A stretch of DNA of 64,000 nucleotides from Antrihabitans auranticaus. Lineage in GTDB: Bacteria; Actinomycetota; Actinomycetes; Mycobacteriales; Mycobacteriaceae. The notes under the pieces are model-generated. The model did not search any database and was not told where the DNA came from. It worked only from the letters and a program-made list of their open reading frames with translations. Shown here piece by piece: positions 15,151 through 23,829 of the stretch. The DNA is taken from NCBI RefSeq assembly GCF_016481275.1, contig NZ_JAEMNW010000002.1, positions 682,001-746,000 of the forward strand, in the 5' to 3' direction. Numbering within the stretch: the stretch's first letter is position 1; every line of letters begins with the position of its first letter. The position numbers and the translations under genes are program-made.

Positions 15151-15720
15151 ATGACCTACAAGATCGGCTACATCGTCGGCAGTCTGTCGAAGGAATCCGT
15201 CAACCGAAGTCTTGCGCAGGCGCTGATCAAAGTTGCCCCGGCCGATCTCGCGTTCGAGGAAATTCCGATCAAGGATCTGCCGCTCTACAACCGCGACCTC
15301 GATGACGACTATCCGCCCCCGGCCCGGGCTCTGAAGGAGGCAATCGGTGCGGTCGACGGGGTCATGTTCGTGACGCCCGAATACAACCGGGCCATACCCG
15401 GGGCTCTGAAGAATGCGATCGACTGGGCGAGTCGGCCCTACGGCACGAATTCGTTCGACAACATGCCGGCAGCCGTCATCGGGGGATCGCCGGGAGCTAT
15501 CGGTACGGCTATGGCGCAGCAAAGTTTGCGCGGCGTTCTGACTTTCTGCAACGCCCGGCAAATGACCGCACCCGAGGCTTACATTCAGTTGAAACCTGGA
15601 CTGATTACCGCCGAAGGCGATATCACCGACAGCGATACGGAGAAATTCCTCACCGAATTCATGCGCGCTTTCCGCGATCACACGTGTCGCGTTCTCACGG
15701 TGCTGCCACGCAACGAGTAA
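15151..15720 (+). CDS. NADPH-dependent FMN reductase, 189 aa
   Basis: A flavodoxin-fold reductase. YIVGSLSKESVNRSLAQAL is the FMN phosphate-binding region and TPEYNRAIPGALKNAIDWASRP is the family's conserved flavin-binding block. GGSPGAIGTAMAQQSLR follows, as in ArsH/chromate-reductase relatives (YieF, SsuE-like). The enzyme is soluble and would reduce FMN, quinones or xenobiotics using NADPH; the physiological substrate is not evident. GGAAGGA lies 7 nt before the ATG. It stands alone behind the repeat array. Confidence 0.88.
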   Translation: MTYKIGYIVGSLSKESVNRSLAQALIKVAPADLAFEEIPIKDLPLYNRDLDDDYPPPARALKEAIGAVDGVMFVTPEYNRAIPGALKNAIDWASRPYGTNSFDNMPAAVIGGSPGAIGTAMAQQSLRGVLTFCNARQMTAPEAYIQLKPGLITAEGDITDSDTEKFLTEFMRAFRDHTCRVLTVLPRNE

Positions 15721-15794
15721 GAAGACATAAAACTGCAGGTCGCGGGGGAGATTGCCCTCTGGACAATAGCGGTGGCGAGCGTAGCGTGAGAACC

Positions 15795-16160
15795 ATGAAG
15801 AAACCCACGCCTAGCCAATTCGTGAGGTACGCGATTGGGCAAACGCTTCCGGAGGATCTGACCGAGTGGGTACGTGACGACCTGGTCGGACCTGGTGCCG
15901 AAAGGCGCTGGCTACTGCGGTTCTTCATTCCGACACTCCCGTGGTTCGCTTTCGTGTTCCTGTTCCCGGGACCCATCGGAATAAAGATCGCAATGTTGGC
16001 CATGATGGTCGTGCCGTTCGTGGTGTTTACAGTCGCGCTGAGCTACGTCTGGCGCCGCTTCCGACTCGCCGCGCACGGACTGGACCCGCACCTGCTCGAT
16101 GCCTCGAAGTTCAAGGAGCGCGACCGCCTGGCGTACCAAGCGCGTTTCGGCCACATGTAA
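15795..16160 (+). CDS. DUF5313-like small membrane protein, 121 aa
   Basis: The opening PSQFVRYAIGQTLPEDLTEWVRDDLVGPGAERR matches the actinobacterial DUF5313 pattern, followed by two transmembrane helices (LLRFFIPTLPWFAFVFLF and AMLAMMVVPFVVFTVALSYVW) and a basic cytoplasmic tail. No function is known for the family. ATG 15795 gives the family N-terminus; an in-frame GTG lies three codons earlier and neither has a strong ribosome site. A strong hairpin 55 nt after the stop probably ends its transcript. Confidence 0.72.
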   Translation: MKKPTPSQFVRYAIGQTLPEDLTEWVRDDLVGPGAERRWLLRFFIPTLPWFAFVFLFPGPIGIKIAMLAMMVVPFVVFTVALSYVWRRFRLAAHGLDPHLLDASKFKERDRLAYQARFGHM

Positions 16161-16214
16161 CTGCCATAGGCACAAGCCAAACGTCCCCGGGACCCATCGG
16201 GCCCGGAGGTCAGT

Positions 16215-16247
16215 CACCCACATGCGTTAACGCTGCGCATGTGGGTG
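16215..16247 (+). terminator. 12-bp stem hairpin, probable terminator
   Basis: CACCCACATGCG and CGCATGTGGGTG form a perfect 12-bp stem around a 9-nt loop, followed by a weakly T-rich stretch (GCGTTGTCTCT). It lies between the DUF5313 gene and the next gene, where a terminator is expected; actinobacterial terminators often lack a full T-tract. Confidence 0.65.
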
Positions 16248-16322
16248 GCGTTGTCTCTAGCGGGGCAGGGCAACGGACTCGGTACCCTTACGACATCGGA
16301 AGGCGCAGGTAGGGGAGAAATG

Positions 16323-16769
16323 GTGAGCACCGAGGAACTGAACACGTCGGAGTCGGACGCAAAGCCAGGCCCGCTGCACCATTGGCGCGCGCACCGGGAG
16401 AAAGTCGCCAAGAATCCGGCGCTGGACATGACCTACCGGATTGTCATCGGCGTCGTCGGGTTCGTCGTCCTCGTCGTCGGCATCATTTGCATTCCGTTTG
16501 TCGGTCCGGGCTGGCTCATCGTGTTTGCGGGCCTCGGCATCCTCGCATCGGAGTTCGAGTTTGCTCATCGCCTACTGCATTGGGTGAAGAAGCAATACGA
16601 CCGCGTGATGGAGTGGTTCCTCGCGCAGAACTGGTTGATCAGAGGCATCGCTGCCGTGCTCACATTCGTCGTCACTGTCGCGGCGTTGTGGCTGCTGGGG
16701 TCGTTCTCGCTCGTAGGTGGGTGGTTCGGACTCGACTGGCCGTGGTTGGAGCGTCCGTTCTTCAAATGA
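16323..16769 (+). CDS. TIGR02611-like PGPGW membrane protein, 148 aa
   Basis: An N-terminal polar segment (about 45 residues) precedes a transmembrane pair with the family hallmark CIPFVGPGWLIVFAGLGILASEF, then a basic stretch (LLHWVKKQYDRVMEWF) and two more hydrophobic segments ending in WFGLDWPWLERPFFK. TIGR02611-type proteins are actinobacterial and uncharacterised. GTG 16323 is preferred because GGGGAG ends 5 nt upstream; ATG 16320 would be too close. The stop overlaps the next start by ATGA. Confidence 0.75.
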   Translation: MSTEELNTSESDAKPGPLHHWRAHREKVAKNPALDMTYRIVIGVVGFVVLVVGIICIPFVGPGWLIVFAGLGILASEFEFAHRLLHWVKKQYDRVMEWFLAQNWLIRGIAAVLTFVVTVAALWLLGSFSLVGGWFGLDWPWLERPFFK

Positions 16770-17383
16770 CGGCTGAGCCGGGAACGCGCCTGGCCGACCC
16801 CGCCTGGCTGGCCGACCGCGTCGGTGCACTGGGGGAGGCCTGGGACTGTGCCGACCGCCGGGTGATCGGCACGTTGTGGTGGTACATGGCCAGCTCCGTG
16901 CTGCTCGATTTGCCGCTGCGGCAGGTCGCGGCGGGCTCTGCGATCGCGGACCCAGCGCTCGCGGCGCTGACCTGTGACATGCGCGCCGACGGCTCGCTGG
17001 CCGCCGTCCGCTCTGCGCTGACCGTCGCCGACACGCCTGCGTTCGCCACAGCTCTGCGACCGGCCGTCGGGAGCGTGATTGTGAGTCTTGCCGAGGTCAG
17101 CGGCGCCGGGACCCCCGCGCTGTGGGCAATAGCATCGGACGCATTGGCGAACCGTGCGCTCGATGCGGGGGTACCCGAAGTTGCGTCGTCGATCGCTGCG
17201 CAGCTCTCGGCGACGATGCCGCAACCGAGATTCATCGAGGTGTCGGGTCGCCGGTTCGTCCGCCGATCGTCGTGTTGCGTCATCTACGAGACCGGCAAAG
17301 CGGCCAAATGCGTCAGCTGTCCGCGGCGAGAACCTGAGGAAAGAGCGGGGCTGCTGACCGAATTGGTTCGACGCGGCCGATAG
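16766..17383 (+). CDS. FhuF-like (2Fe-2S) protein, 205 aa
   Basis: The C-terminus carries CC-x10-C-x2-C (Cys170, Cys171, Cys182, Cys185), the unusual 2Fe-2S motif of the ferric-siderophore reductase FhuF. The upstream 160 residues are helical and match the length of actinobacterial FhuF-like proteins. FhuF reduces iron in cytoplasmic ferric siderophores; this protein may do the same or only bind a cluster. No siderophore uptake genes are nearby and no IdeR box was recognised. It is translationally coupled to the PGPGW membrane protein by an ATGA overlap and ends just before thrS. Confidence 0.8.
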   Translation: MTAEPGTRLADPAWLADRVGALGEAWDCADRRVIGTLWWYMASSVLLDLPLRQVAAGSAIADPALAALTCDMRADGSLAAVRSALTVADTPAFATALRPAVGSVIVSLAEVSGAGTPALWAIASDALANRALDAGVPEVASSIAAQLSATMPQPRFIEVSGRRFVRRSSCCVIYETGKAAKCVSCPRREPEERAGLLTELVRRGR

Positions 17384-17441
17384 CATGGGTCCGCCGGAAG
17401 ACTCTGTATCCGGACCACCCTGCAACTAGGAGCGCACTGCC

Positions 17442-19487
17442 GTGAGCACACCAGCCCGCCCAGCCCAAGCCACCCTCGTCCGGGTGCCGGCAGGGACGAC
17501 GGCGGGTGCTGCCGTGCGTGAAGCCGGTCTGTCCGGCAAGGGCGCAGACGCGATCGTCGTCGTCCGCGACAGCGAGGGCCAGCTCAGGGATCTTGCCTGG
17601 GTACCCGACGTCGAGGTGGAGGTCGAGGCAGTTGCGGCGGGCACCGACGACGGCCGCAGCGTCATCCGGCACTCGGCCGCGCACGTGCTCGCGCAGGCCG
17701 TCCAGCAGGAGTTCCCCGAAGCCAAGCTCGGCATCGGCCCGCCGATCAAGGACGGCTTCTACTACGACTTCCGCGTCGACAAGCCGTTCACGCCCGAGGA
17801 CCTCGTGAAGCTCGAGTCCCGGATGAAGAAGATCGTCAAAGGGGCGCAACGCTTTTCGCGTCGAGTTACCGACGTGGAGTCGGCCACGGTCGAGTTGGCA
17901 GGTGAACCGTTCAAGCTCGAACTGATCACCGACAAGTCGGGTATCGACGACCCCGAGGTCATGGAAGTCGGCGGCAACGAGCTGACGATCTACGACAATC
18001 TCGATCCCCGCAGCGGCGAATTGGTCTGGAAAGACCTGTGCCGCGGTCCGCATATTCCGACCACGAAGTACATCCCCGCGTTCAAGCTGACCCGCAGCTC
18101 GGCTGCCTACTGGCGCGGCGACCAGAGCCGCGAGGACCTACAGCGCATCTACGGGACCGCGTGGGAATCGCAGGAAGCCCTCGACCACCATCTCGAACTG
18201 CTGGCCGAGGCGGAGAAGCGCGACCACCGCAAACTCGGCCTGGAGCTGGACCTCTTCAGCTTCCCCGACGAGCTCGGCTCGGGTCTGCCGGTGTTTCACC
18301 CCAAGGGCGGCATCATCCGCCAGGAGCTGGAGAACTACGCGCGTAAGCGGCACGTCGAGGCCGGCTACGAGTTCGTCAACACCCCGCACATCACCAAGGG
18401 CCACCTCTTCCAGGTTTCCGGCCATCTCGATTGGTACAAGGAGGGGATGTTCCCGGCGATGCACCTCGACGCGGAACACAACGAGGACGGCTCGATTCGC
18501 AAGCCCGGGCAGGACTATTACGTCAAGCCGATGAACTGCCCGATGCACAACCTGATCTTCCGGTCGCGCGGGCGGTCCTACCGCGAGCTGCCACTACGGA
18601 TGTTCGAGTTCGGGTCGGTGTACCGCTACGAGAAGTCCGGCGTGATCCACGGTCTCACCCGCGTGCGCGGAATGACTCAGGACGATTCGCATATCTACTG
18701 CACCCGTGAGCAGATGCGCGGCGAACTCACCACGATTCTCAATTTTGTCCTCGATCTCCTCAAGGACTACGGCCTCGACGACTTCTATCTCGAGCTGTCG
18801 ACCAAGGACCCGAAGAAGTTTGTCGGCTCCGACGAGGCGTGGGAAGAAGCAACCGAGGTGCTGGCGGAGGTCGGTCGCGCGTCCGGGCTGGAGCTCGTAC
18901 CCGATCCGGGCGGCGCGGCGTTCTACGGACCGAAGATCTCGGTGCAGACCAAGGACGCGCTCGGCCGCAACTGGCAGATGTCGACCATCCAGCTCGACTT
19001 CAACCAGCCTGCGCGTTTCGACCTCGAGTACACCGCCTCCGACGGCAGCAAACAACAGCCGGTCATGATCCACCGCGCATTGTTCGGGTCCATCGAGCGG
19101 TTCTTCGGCGTGCTGACCGAGCACTACGCAGGCGCGTTCCCCGCGTGGTTGTCGCCTGTTCAGGTGGTCGGCATCCCGGTTGCGGAACCGCACGTCGAGC
19201 ACTTGCAGGGCGTCGCGGAGCTGTTGCGGAACAAGGGAATTCGGGTCGACGTCGATGTGAGCGACGACCGGATGCAGAAGAAGATCTTCAATCACACCGC
19301 CCACAAGGTGCCGTTCATGCTCCTTGCCGGTGAGCGTGACGTCTCGGCGGGTGCCGTGAGCTTCCGTTTCCGCGACGGCACCCAGGTGAACGGTGTCCCG
19401 GTGGCCCAGGCGATCGACACCATCGTCGACTGGATCGGCCGGCGTGAGAACGCATCGCCGACGGCCGAGCTGGTCGCGCCGTCATGA
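17442..19487 (+). CDS. thrS: threonyl-tRNA synthetase, 681 aa
   Basis: ThrRS charges tRNA-Thr. All parts are present: an N-terminal TGS domain (about 1-65), the editing domain with [11 protein letters not shown] and a downstream catalytic class II core. Core motifs include [10 protein letters not shown] (zinc-binding Cys), [32 protein letters not shown], and the C-terminal anticodon-binding domain ([15 protein letters not shown]). GTG 17442 has AGGAG 11 nt upstream. It heads a plus-strand run of tightly coupled genes ending in the NUDIX gene. A TAGCAT -10-like hexamer overlaps the preceding stop codon; no T-box leader was seen. Confidence 0.97.
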   Translation: MSTPARPAQATLVRVPAGTTAGAAVREAGLSGKGADAIVVVRDSEGQLRDLAWVPDVEVEVEAVAAGTDDGRSVIRHSAAHVLAQAVQQEFPEAKLGIGPPIKDGFYYDFRVDKPFTPEDLVKLESRMKKIVKGAQRFSRRVTDVESATVELAGEPFKLELITDKSGIDDPEVMEVGGNELTIYDNLDPRSGELVWKDLCRGPHIPTTKYIPAFKLTRSSAAYWRGDQSREDLQRIYGTAWESQEALDHHLELLAEAEKRDHRKLGLELDLFSFPDELGSGLPVFHPKGGIIRQELENYARKRHVEAGYEFVNTPHITKGHLFQVSGHLDWYKEGMFPAMHLDAEHNEDGSIRKPGQDYYVKPMNCPMHNLIFRSRGRSYRELPLRMFEFGSVYRYEKSGVIHGLTRVRGMTQDDSHIYCTREQMRGELTTILNFVLDLLKDYGLDDFYLELSTKDPKKFVGSDEAWEEATEVLAEVGRASGLELVPDPGGAAFYGPKISVQTKDALGRNWQMSTIQLDFNQPARFDLEYTASDGSKQQPVMIHRALFGSIERFFGVLTEHYAGAFPAWLSPVQVVGIPVAEPHVEHLQGVAELLRNKGIRVDVDVSDDRMQKKIFNHTAHKVPFMLLAGERDVSAGAVSFRFRDGTQVNGVPVAQAIDTIVDWIGRRENASPTAELVAPS

Positions 19488-20029
19488 GCGAAGGCGAACT
19501 CGTGGACCGGGGTGCGGGACAGCCGGATCGGCTCGAACGGATCTGGACCCCGCACCGGATGTCCTACATCGTCGACGCGGTGAAGCCGACCGACGCGACC
19601 GGCGAACCGTTCACCGACATTCCCAAAATGACGGACGAAGAAGGCCTCGTCGTCGCGCGCGGCGAGCACGTGTACGCGGTGCTGAACCTCTACCCGTACA
19701 ACCCGGGGCACATGATGATCGTGCCGTTCCGCAGGGTCGCGAACCTGGAGGACCTCACCGCGGACGAAAGTGCCGAACTCATGGCGTTCACACAGCAGGC
19801 GATCCGTGTGATCAAGCGAGTCTCGCAGCCGCACGGTTTCAATGTTGGCCTCAACCTCGGCAGTGTCGCAGGCGGTTCGCTGGCCGAACACCTGCACCAG
19901 CACGTCGTGCCGCGATGGGGCGGGGACGCGAATTTCATCACGGTGATCGGCGGCACGAAGGTCATGCCGCAGCTTCTTCGGGACACCCGGGCGCTGCTTG
20001 CGGCTGCATGGACCGATGGAAGCGTCTAG
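19484..20029 (+). CDS. HIT-family nucleotide hydrolase/phosphorylase, 181 aa
   Basis: The histidine triad [10 protein letters not shown] is present near residue 145, after the typical [20 protein letters not shown] region. The gene is the positional and sequence counterpart of M. tuberculosis Rv2613c, reported to be a diadenosine tetraphosphate phosphorylase. It starts within the thrS stop (ATGA overlap). This makes biological sense because aminoacyl-tRNA synthetases are a source of Ap4A, so the pair may clean up a by-product. Assignment of the exact reaction rests on that orthology. Confidence 0.9.
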   Translation: MSEGELVDRGAGQPDRLERIWTPHRMSYIVDAVKPTDATGEPFTDIPKMTDEEGLVVARGEHVYAVLNLYPYNPGHMMIVPFRRVANLEDLTADESAELMAFTQQAIRVIKRVSQPHGFNVGLNLGSVAGGSLAEHLHQHVVPRWGGDANFITVIGGTKVMPQLLRDTRALLAAAWTDGSV

Positions 20030-20079
20030 ATTGATCGCGCTGGATCGATCGAAAAACACATGGACGAGGGGATAACCAG

Positions 20080-20766
20080 TTGCTGAGCTTCTTTGGGCGG
20101 GCTGCGGTCTCGAAGGCCACTTTGCCGCTGGGGAAAGCACTGAACAGCACCGGTTTGACGCCGGATTCGGTGACTCTCATCGGTACCGCGGCCTCCATCA
20201 TTGCTGCTGTCACGCTCTTTCCGACCGGGCACCTGTTCTGGGGTGCGATGGTCATCTGGCTGTTCGTGATGTTCGACATGCTCGACGGTGCGATGGCCCG
20301 TGCGCGTGGGGGCGGCACCAAGTTCGGTGCTGTGCTGGATGCAACGTGTGATCGCGTCGCCGACGGCGCGATCTTCGCTGGGCTCACCTGGTGGGCGGTG
20401 TACCACGAGGGCAGCCGCGAACTGCTGATTGCGACGCTGATCTGCCTCGTGACGTCACAGGTCATCTCGTATGCGAAAGCCCGTGCAGAAGCGAGTGGAC
20501 TCTCCGCGGACGGCGGCCTCATCGAGCGTCCCGACCGGCTGGTCATCGTGCTCGTCGGAGCCGGATTCACGGGTATCGGCGGGTACTTCGGCTGGGAGTG
20601 GCTCGAGTGGTCTATTCACGTCGCGATGTGGCTCCTCGCCGTCGCGAGTGTGATCACCGTTTTTCAGCGCGTGCTCGAGGTGCGCGGGTCCGAAGGCGCA
20701 CGGACGATCATTCCGATTGCGACGCCGGCGCCGACCGCCGATCAGGCCGGTGAGCAGTCGTCGTGA
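20080..20766 (+). CDS. pgsA: phosphatidylinositol phosphate synthase, 228 aa
   Basis: The CDP-alcohol phosphotransferase signature D-G-x2-A-R-x8-G-x3-D-x3-D is intact in DGAMARARGGGTKFGAVLDATCD. About six transmembrane helices surround it. The enzyme joins CDP-diacylglycerol and inositol 1-phosphate to form phosphatidylinositol phosphate, the first step towards PI, PIMs and lipoarabinomannan. The start is TTG 20080, with GAGGGGA 7 nt upstream. It overlaps patA by GTGA. Gene order thrS-HIT-pgsA-patA-pimA matches Rv2614c-Rv2610c, which supports the PI rather than glycerol-phosphate assignment. Confidence 0.95.
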   Translation: MLSFFGRAAVSKATLPLGKALNSTGLTPDSVTLIGTAASIIAAVTLFPTGHLFWGAMVIWLFVMFDMLDGAMARARGGGTKFGAVLDATCDRVADGAIFAGLTWWAVYHEGSRELLIATLICLVTSQVISYAKARAEASGLSADGGLIERPDRLVIVLVGAGFTGIGGYFGWEWLEWSIHVAMWLLAVASVITVFQRVLEVRGSEGARTIIPIATPAPTADQAGEQSS

Positions 20767-21674
20767 AGCCATCGGAACGGCTGAGCGACTTCGGCTACGC
20801 GACCGGGTGGCGGCTCGTCCGGGCTTTGCCGGAGAAGTCCGCAGCTCGGTGGTTCGACCGCGGCGCCGACTTCGCGAGCCGGCGCAAAGGTGGGCCGGAT
20901 CAATTGCGCCGCAACCTTTCTCGTGTTCTCGGGGTCCCGCCCGAGGATGTGCCGCAAGACCTGATCCAGGCGAGCGTCCGGTCCTACGCGCGGTACTGGC
21001 GTGAAGCTTTCCGGCTGCCGTCGATGGACCCGGCTTTCCTCGCAGACGTGGTCGAGAAAAATTGCCCGGGCCTCGAGCACCTGCATGCGGCGATCGACGG
21101 TGGCCGGGGTGCGATCCTCGCGTTGCCGCACAGTGGCAACTGGGACCTCGCCGGCGTGTTCGTCGTACAGCGCTTCGGCACCTTCGCGACGGTTGCCGAA
21201 CGGTTGAAGCCGGAATCGCTGTTCTGGCGGTTCGTCCGGTATCGCGAAAGCCTCGGGTTCGAGATTCTGCCGCTGAGCGGTGGCGAACAGCCGCCGTTCG
21301 GGGTTTTGGCGGAGCGCCTGCGCGACAACAAGATCGTCTGCTTGCTGGGCGAGCGCGATCTCGCCAAACACGGTGTGCCGGTTACGTTCTTCGGCGAGCC
21401 GACGCGGATGCCGGCAGGCCCGGCGAAGCTGGCGATCGAGACCGGCGCCGACCTCCTGCCCGTTCATTGCTGGTTCACACCTGATGGGTGGGGTTTCTCG
21501 GTCGAGGCGCCGATCGACACCTCGGGTGGCGTCGGGTCGGCAACGCAATTGCTCGCGGATCGTTTCGCGGCCAATATCGCCGCACATCCCGCCGACTGGC
21601 ACATGCTGCAGCCGCTCTGGCTTTCCGATCTGTCCGAGGCTCGGCTCGAGCGCATGGGGGAGGGCAGCACGTGA
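20763..21674 (+). CDS. patA: phosphatidylinositol mannoside acyltransferase, 303 aa
   Basis: A lysophospholipid-acyltransferase-like (HtrB/LpxL superfamily) protein with the catalytic H-x4-D motif in PHSGNWDLAG near residue 125. ERDLAKHGVPVTFFGEPTRMPAGPAKLA is a further conserved block. The mycobacterial orthologue (Rv2611c) acylates the 6-position of the PimA-added mannose on the inner face of the membrane. Start and stop both overlap neighbours by GTGA, so pgsA, patA and pimA are translated as a coupled unit. Confidence 0.94.
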   Translation: MKPSERLSDFGYATGWRLVRALPEKSAARWFDRGADFASRRKGGPDQLRRNLSRVLGVPPEDVPQDLIQASVRSYARYWREAFRLPSMDPAFLADVVEKNCPGLEHLHAAIDGGRGAILALPHSGNWDLAGVFVVQRFGTFATVAERLKPESLFWRFVRYRESLGFEILPLSGGEQPPFGVLAERLRDNKIVCLLGERDLAKHGVPVTFFGEPTRMPAGPAKLAIETGADLLPVHCWFTPDGWGFSVEAPIDTSGGVGSATQLLADRFAANIAAHPADWHMLQPLWLSDLSEARLERMGEGST

Positions 21675-22795
21675 AGATCGGCATGGTGTGCCCGTACTCC
21701 TTCGACGTTCCCGGCGGCGTGCAAGCGCACGTCGTCGAACTCGCCGAGGTCTTCATCGAACGCGGCCATCGCGTCAGCGTGCTGGCACCCGCTGCCGAAG
21801 ACACCGAATTGCCGCCGTTCGTCGTGTCGGCGGGGCGTGCCGTTGCGATTCCCTACAACGGGTCCGTCGCACGCCTGTCGTTCGGTCCGGTGTCCTATGC
21901 CCGGGTCCGGCGTTGGATCAACGACAACGACTTCGACGTCCTGCACATTCACGAGCCGAACGCGCCGAGCCTGTCGATGCTTGCGCTGAAGATCGCCGAA
22001 GGCCCGATCGTCGCAACATTTCACACGTCGACGACGAAGTCATTGGTGCTCAGCACCTTCCAGGGTGTGCTGAAGCCGTATCACGAGAAGATCAGTGGCC
22101 GGATCGCAGTGTCCGAGCTCGCAAGGCGCTGGCAGGTCGAGGCACTCGGATCAGACGCGGTCGAGATTCCCAACGGCGTCGACGTGCCTGCATTCGCGCA
22201 TGCGAAGCCGTTGCCCGGCTACCCACGCGCGGGCGGCACCGTGCTGTTTCTCGGCCGCTACGACGAGCCGCGCAAGGGGATAGCTGTGCTGCTGGAAGCG
22301 CTGCCGCACCTGGTCGAGCGGCATCCGGACCTCGAAGTGCTGGTCGTCGGCCGCGGTGACGAAGAACGGCTGCTTCGCGAAGCGGGCGAATACGCGAAGC
22401 ACCTGCGCCTGCTCGGCCAGGTCACAGACGAAGAAAAGGCGTCCGCGCTGCGCAGCGTCGACGTGTACTGCGCGCCGAACCTCGGCGGTGAAAGTTTCGG
22501 GATCGTGCTCGTCGAGGCGATGGCCGCGAGTACCCCGGTGGTCGCCAGCGAACTCGATGCCTTCCGTCGTGTTCTGCGTGACGGTGCTGCCGGCATTCTT
22601 GTGCCGATCGGGGATTCGGCACGACTGTCCGACGCTCTCGACGAAGTCTTGACCGACTCCGCGAAGCGTGACTCCCTCGTCCGAGCGGCCCGCCAGGCAG
22701 TCAACGACTACGACTGGCCCGTTGTAGCCGAGCAAATTCTGCGGGTGTACGAGACGGTCACCGTCGGTGACCTTCGCGTGCGGGCGGCCGGCTGA
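21671..22795 (+). CDS. pimA: phosphatidyl-myo-inositol alpha-mannosyltransferase, 374 aa
   Basis: A GT4-family, GT-B fold glycosyltransferase. The N-terminus KIGMVCPYSFDVPGGVQAHV and the acceptor region with FHTSTTKSL are PimA signatures. ESFGIVLVEAMAASTPVVAS is the GDP-mannose-binding E-x7-E block. PimA adds the first mannose to phosphatidylinositol at the cytoplasmic membrane, an essential step in mycobacteria. GTG 21671 overlaps the patA stop. The PI/PIM genes pgsA, patA and pimA form one operon here with thrS and the HIT gene upstream. Confidence 0.96.
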   Translation: MKIGMVCPYSFDVPGGVQAHVVELAEVFIERGHRVSVLAPAAEDTELPPFVVSAGRAVAIPYNGSVARLSFGPVSYARVRRWINDNDFDVLHIHEPNAPSLSMLALKIAEGPIVATFHTSTTKSLVLSTFQGVLKPYHEKISGRIAVSELARRWQVEALGSDAVEIPNGVDVPAFAHAKPLPGYPRAGGTVLFLGRYDEPRKGIAVLLEALPHLVERHPDLEVLVVGRGDEERLLREAGEYAKHLRLLGQVTDEEKASALRSVDVYCAPNLGGESFGIVLVEAMAASTPVVASELDAFRRVLRDGAAGILVPIGDSARLSDALDEVLTDSAKRDSLVRAARQAVNDYDWPVVAEQILRVYETVTVGDLRVRAAG

Positions 22796-23823
22796 TGACG
22801 TTTTCCGCGCTGACAATCCTTGTCGTTGCGCTAGTCGCCGCTGTCGTTCTGAGCATCGGTGTCTGGGCGTACTCGACGGCGAACAGGCTCGACCGGCTGC
22901 ATGTCCGGGCCGACCAGTCCTGGCAGGCGTTGGACGCTGCGCTTGCGCGGCGGGCGGTCGTCGCGCGCGCTGTTGCCGTAGCGACTACCGCGAGCTACAC
23001 CGACGACAGCAAACGACTCGCGGCACTGGCAGACAAGGCGGAACGCGCAGATCGCGCAAACCGCGAAACCGTCGAGAACGAGCTGTCGAGTGCGTTGTCG
23101 GCAGTCGATATCGAGACACTGCGACCGCAACTCGTTGCCGAATTGGCCGACGCGGAAGCGCGGGTCCTCATCGCCAGACGTTTCCACAACGACGCTGTCC
23201 GGGACACCCTTGCGATCCGGACGCGCCTGTCGGTACGCGTCCTGCATCTCGGCGGCACCGCGCCGATGCCCACCTACTTCGAAATCACGGAACGTGCGAA
23301 GCCGTCGGCCGCGACCGGACTCGTTCTCGACGCCAATCGCACCTCGGCGCGTGTCGTCGTCCTGGACAAGACGGACAAGGTCTTGCTGCTGCAGGGGCGT
23401 GATCCGCTGGTTCCCGACGTGACGTTCTGGTTCACGATCGGCGGCGGTGTCCACACGGGGGAAAGCCTGCGCGCCGCGGCGGTTCGCGAGATCTTCGAGG
23501 AAACGGGCAGGAAAGTCGATCCCGAAGAGTTACGCGGCCCGATCTGGCGCCGAGTCGCGGTGTTCCCCTTCAACGGCGAGCTGATCCGGTCCGAAGAATT
23601 GTTCTTCGTGCTGGAGGTCGACGAATTCGAACCGCATTCGGCGGGTTTCACCGAGGTCGAACGCCGGTCGATCACAGGCAACAAGTGGTGCACGAGCGCT
23701 GACATCGTGGCCCTCAACGATTCCGGTGAGACCGTCTACCCGTACGAACTGGCCGACCTGCTCGCCGAGGCACGCAGCGTCGCCGCCGACCCGGGCCAGC
23801 CAGAGGTGCGGTCGATCCGGTAG
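22795..23823 (+). CDS. membrane-anchored LemA-like/NUDIX hydrolase fusion, 342 aa
   Basis: An N-terminal transmembrane helix (residues 4-26) leads into a helical LemA-like region with ARRFHNDAVRDT near residue 128, typical of LemA. The C-terminal half is a NUDIX hydrolase with an intact box from about 217 to 239: GGGVHTGESLRAAAVREIFEETG. It is the counterpart of Rv2609c. The substrate may be a nucleotide sugar such as GDP-mannose or another diphosphate linked to PIM synthesis, but that is inference from position. The ATG shares one base with the pimA stop (TGATG). Confidence 0.88.
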   Translation: MTFSALTILVVALVAAVVLSIGVWAYSTANRLDRLHVRADQSWQALDAALARRAVVARAVAVATTASYTDDSKRLAALADKAERADRANRETVENELSSALSAVDIETLRPQLVAELADAEARVLIARRFHNDAVRDTLAIRTRLSVRVLHLGGTAPMPTYFEITERAKPSAATGLVLDANRTSARVVVLDKTDKVLLLQGRDPLVPDVTFWFTIGGGVHTGESLRAAAVREIFEETGRKVDPEELRGPIWRRVAVFPFNGELIRSEELFFVLEVDEFEPHSAGFTEVERRSITGNKWCTSADIVALNDSGETVYPYELADLLAEARSVAADPGQPEVRSIR

Positions 23824-23829
23824 CGACTG

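Noticed and set aside
14920-15681. 253-codon minus-strand open frame over the repeat array and FMN reductase
   Set aside because: Its C-terminal repeated peptide comes only from translating the DNA repeat; the opposite-strand FMN reductase is real.
17384-17441. Possible T-box leader before thrS
   Set aside because: The gap is only 58 nt, lacks a T-box sequence and has only a weak 6-bp repeat (GGTCCG/CGGACC).
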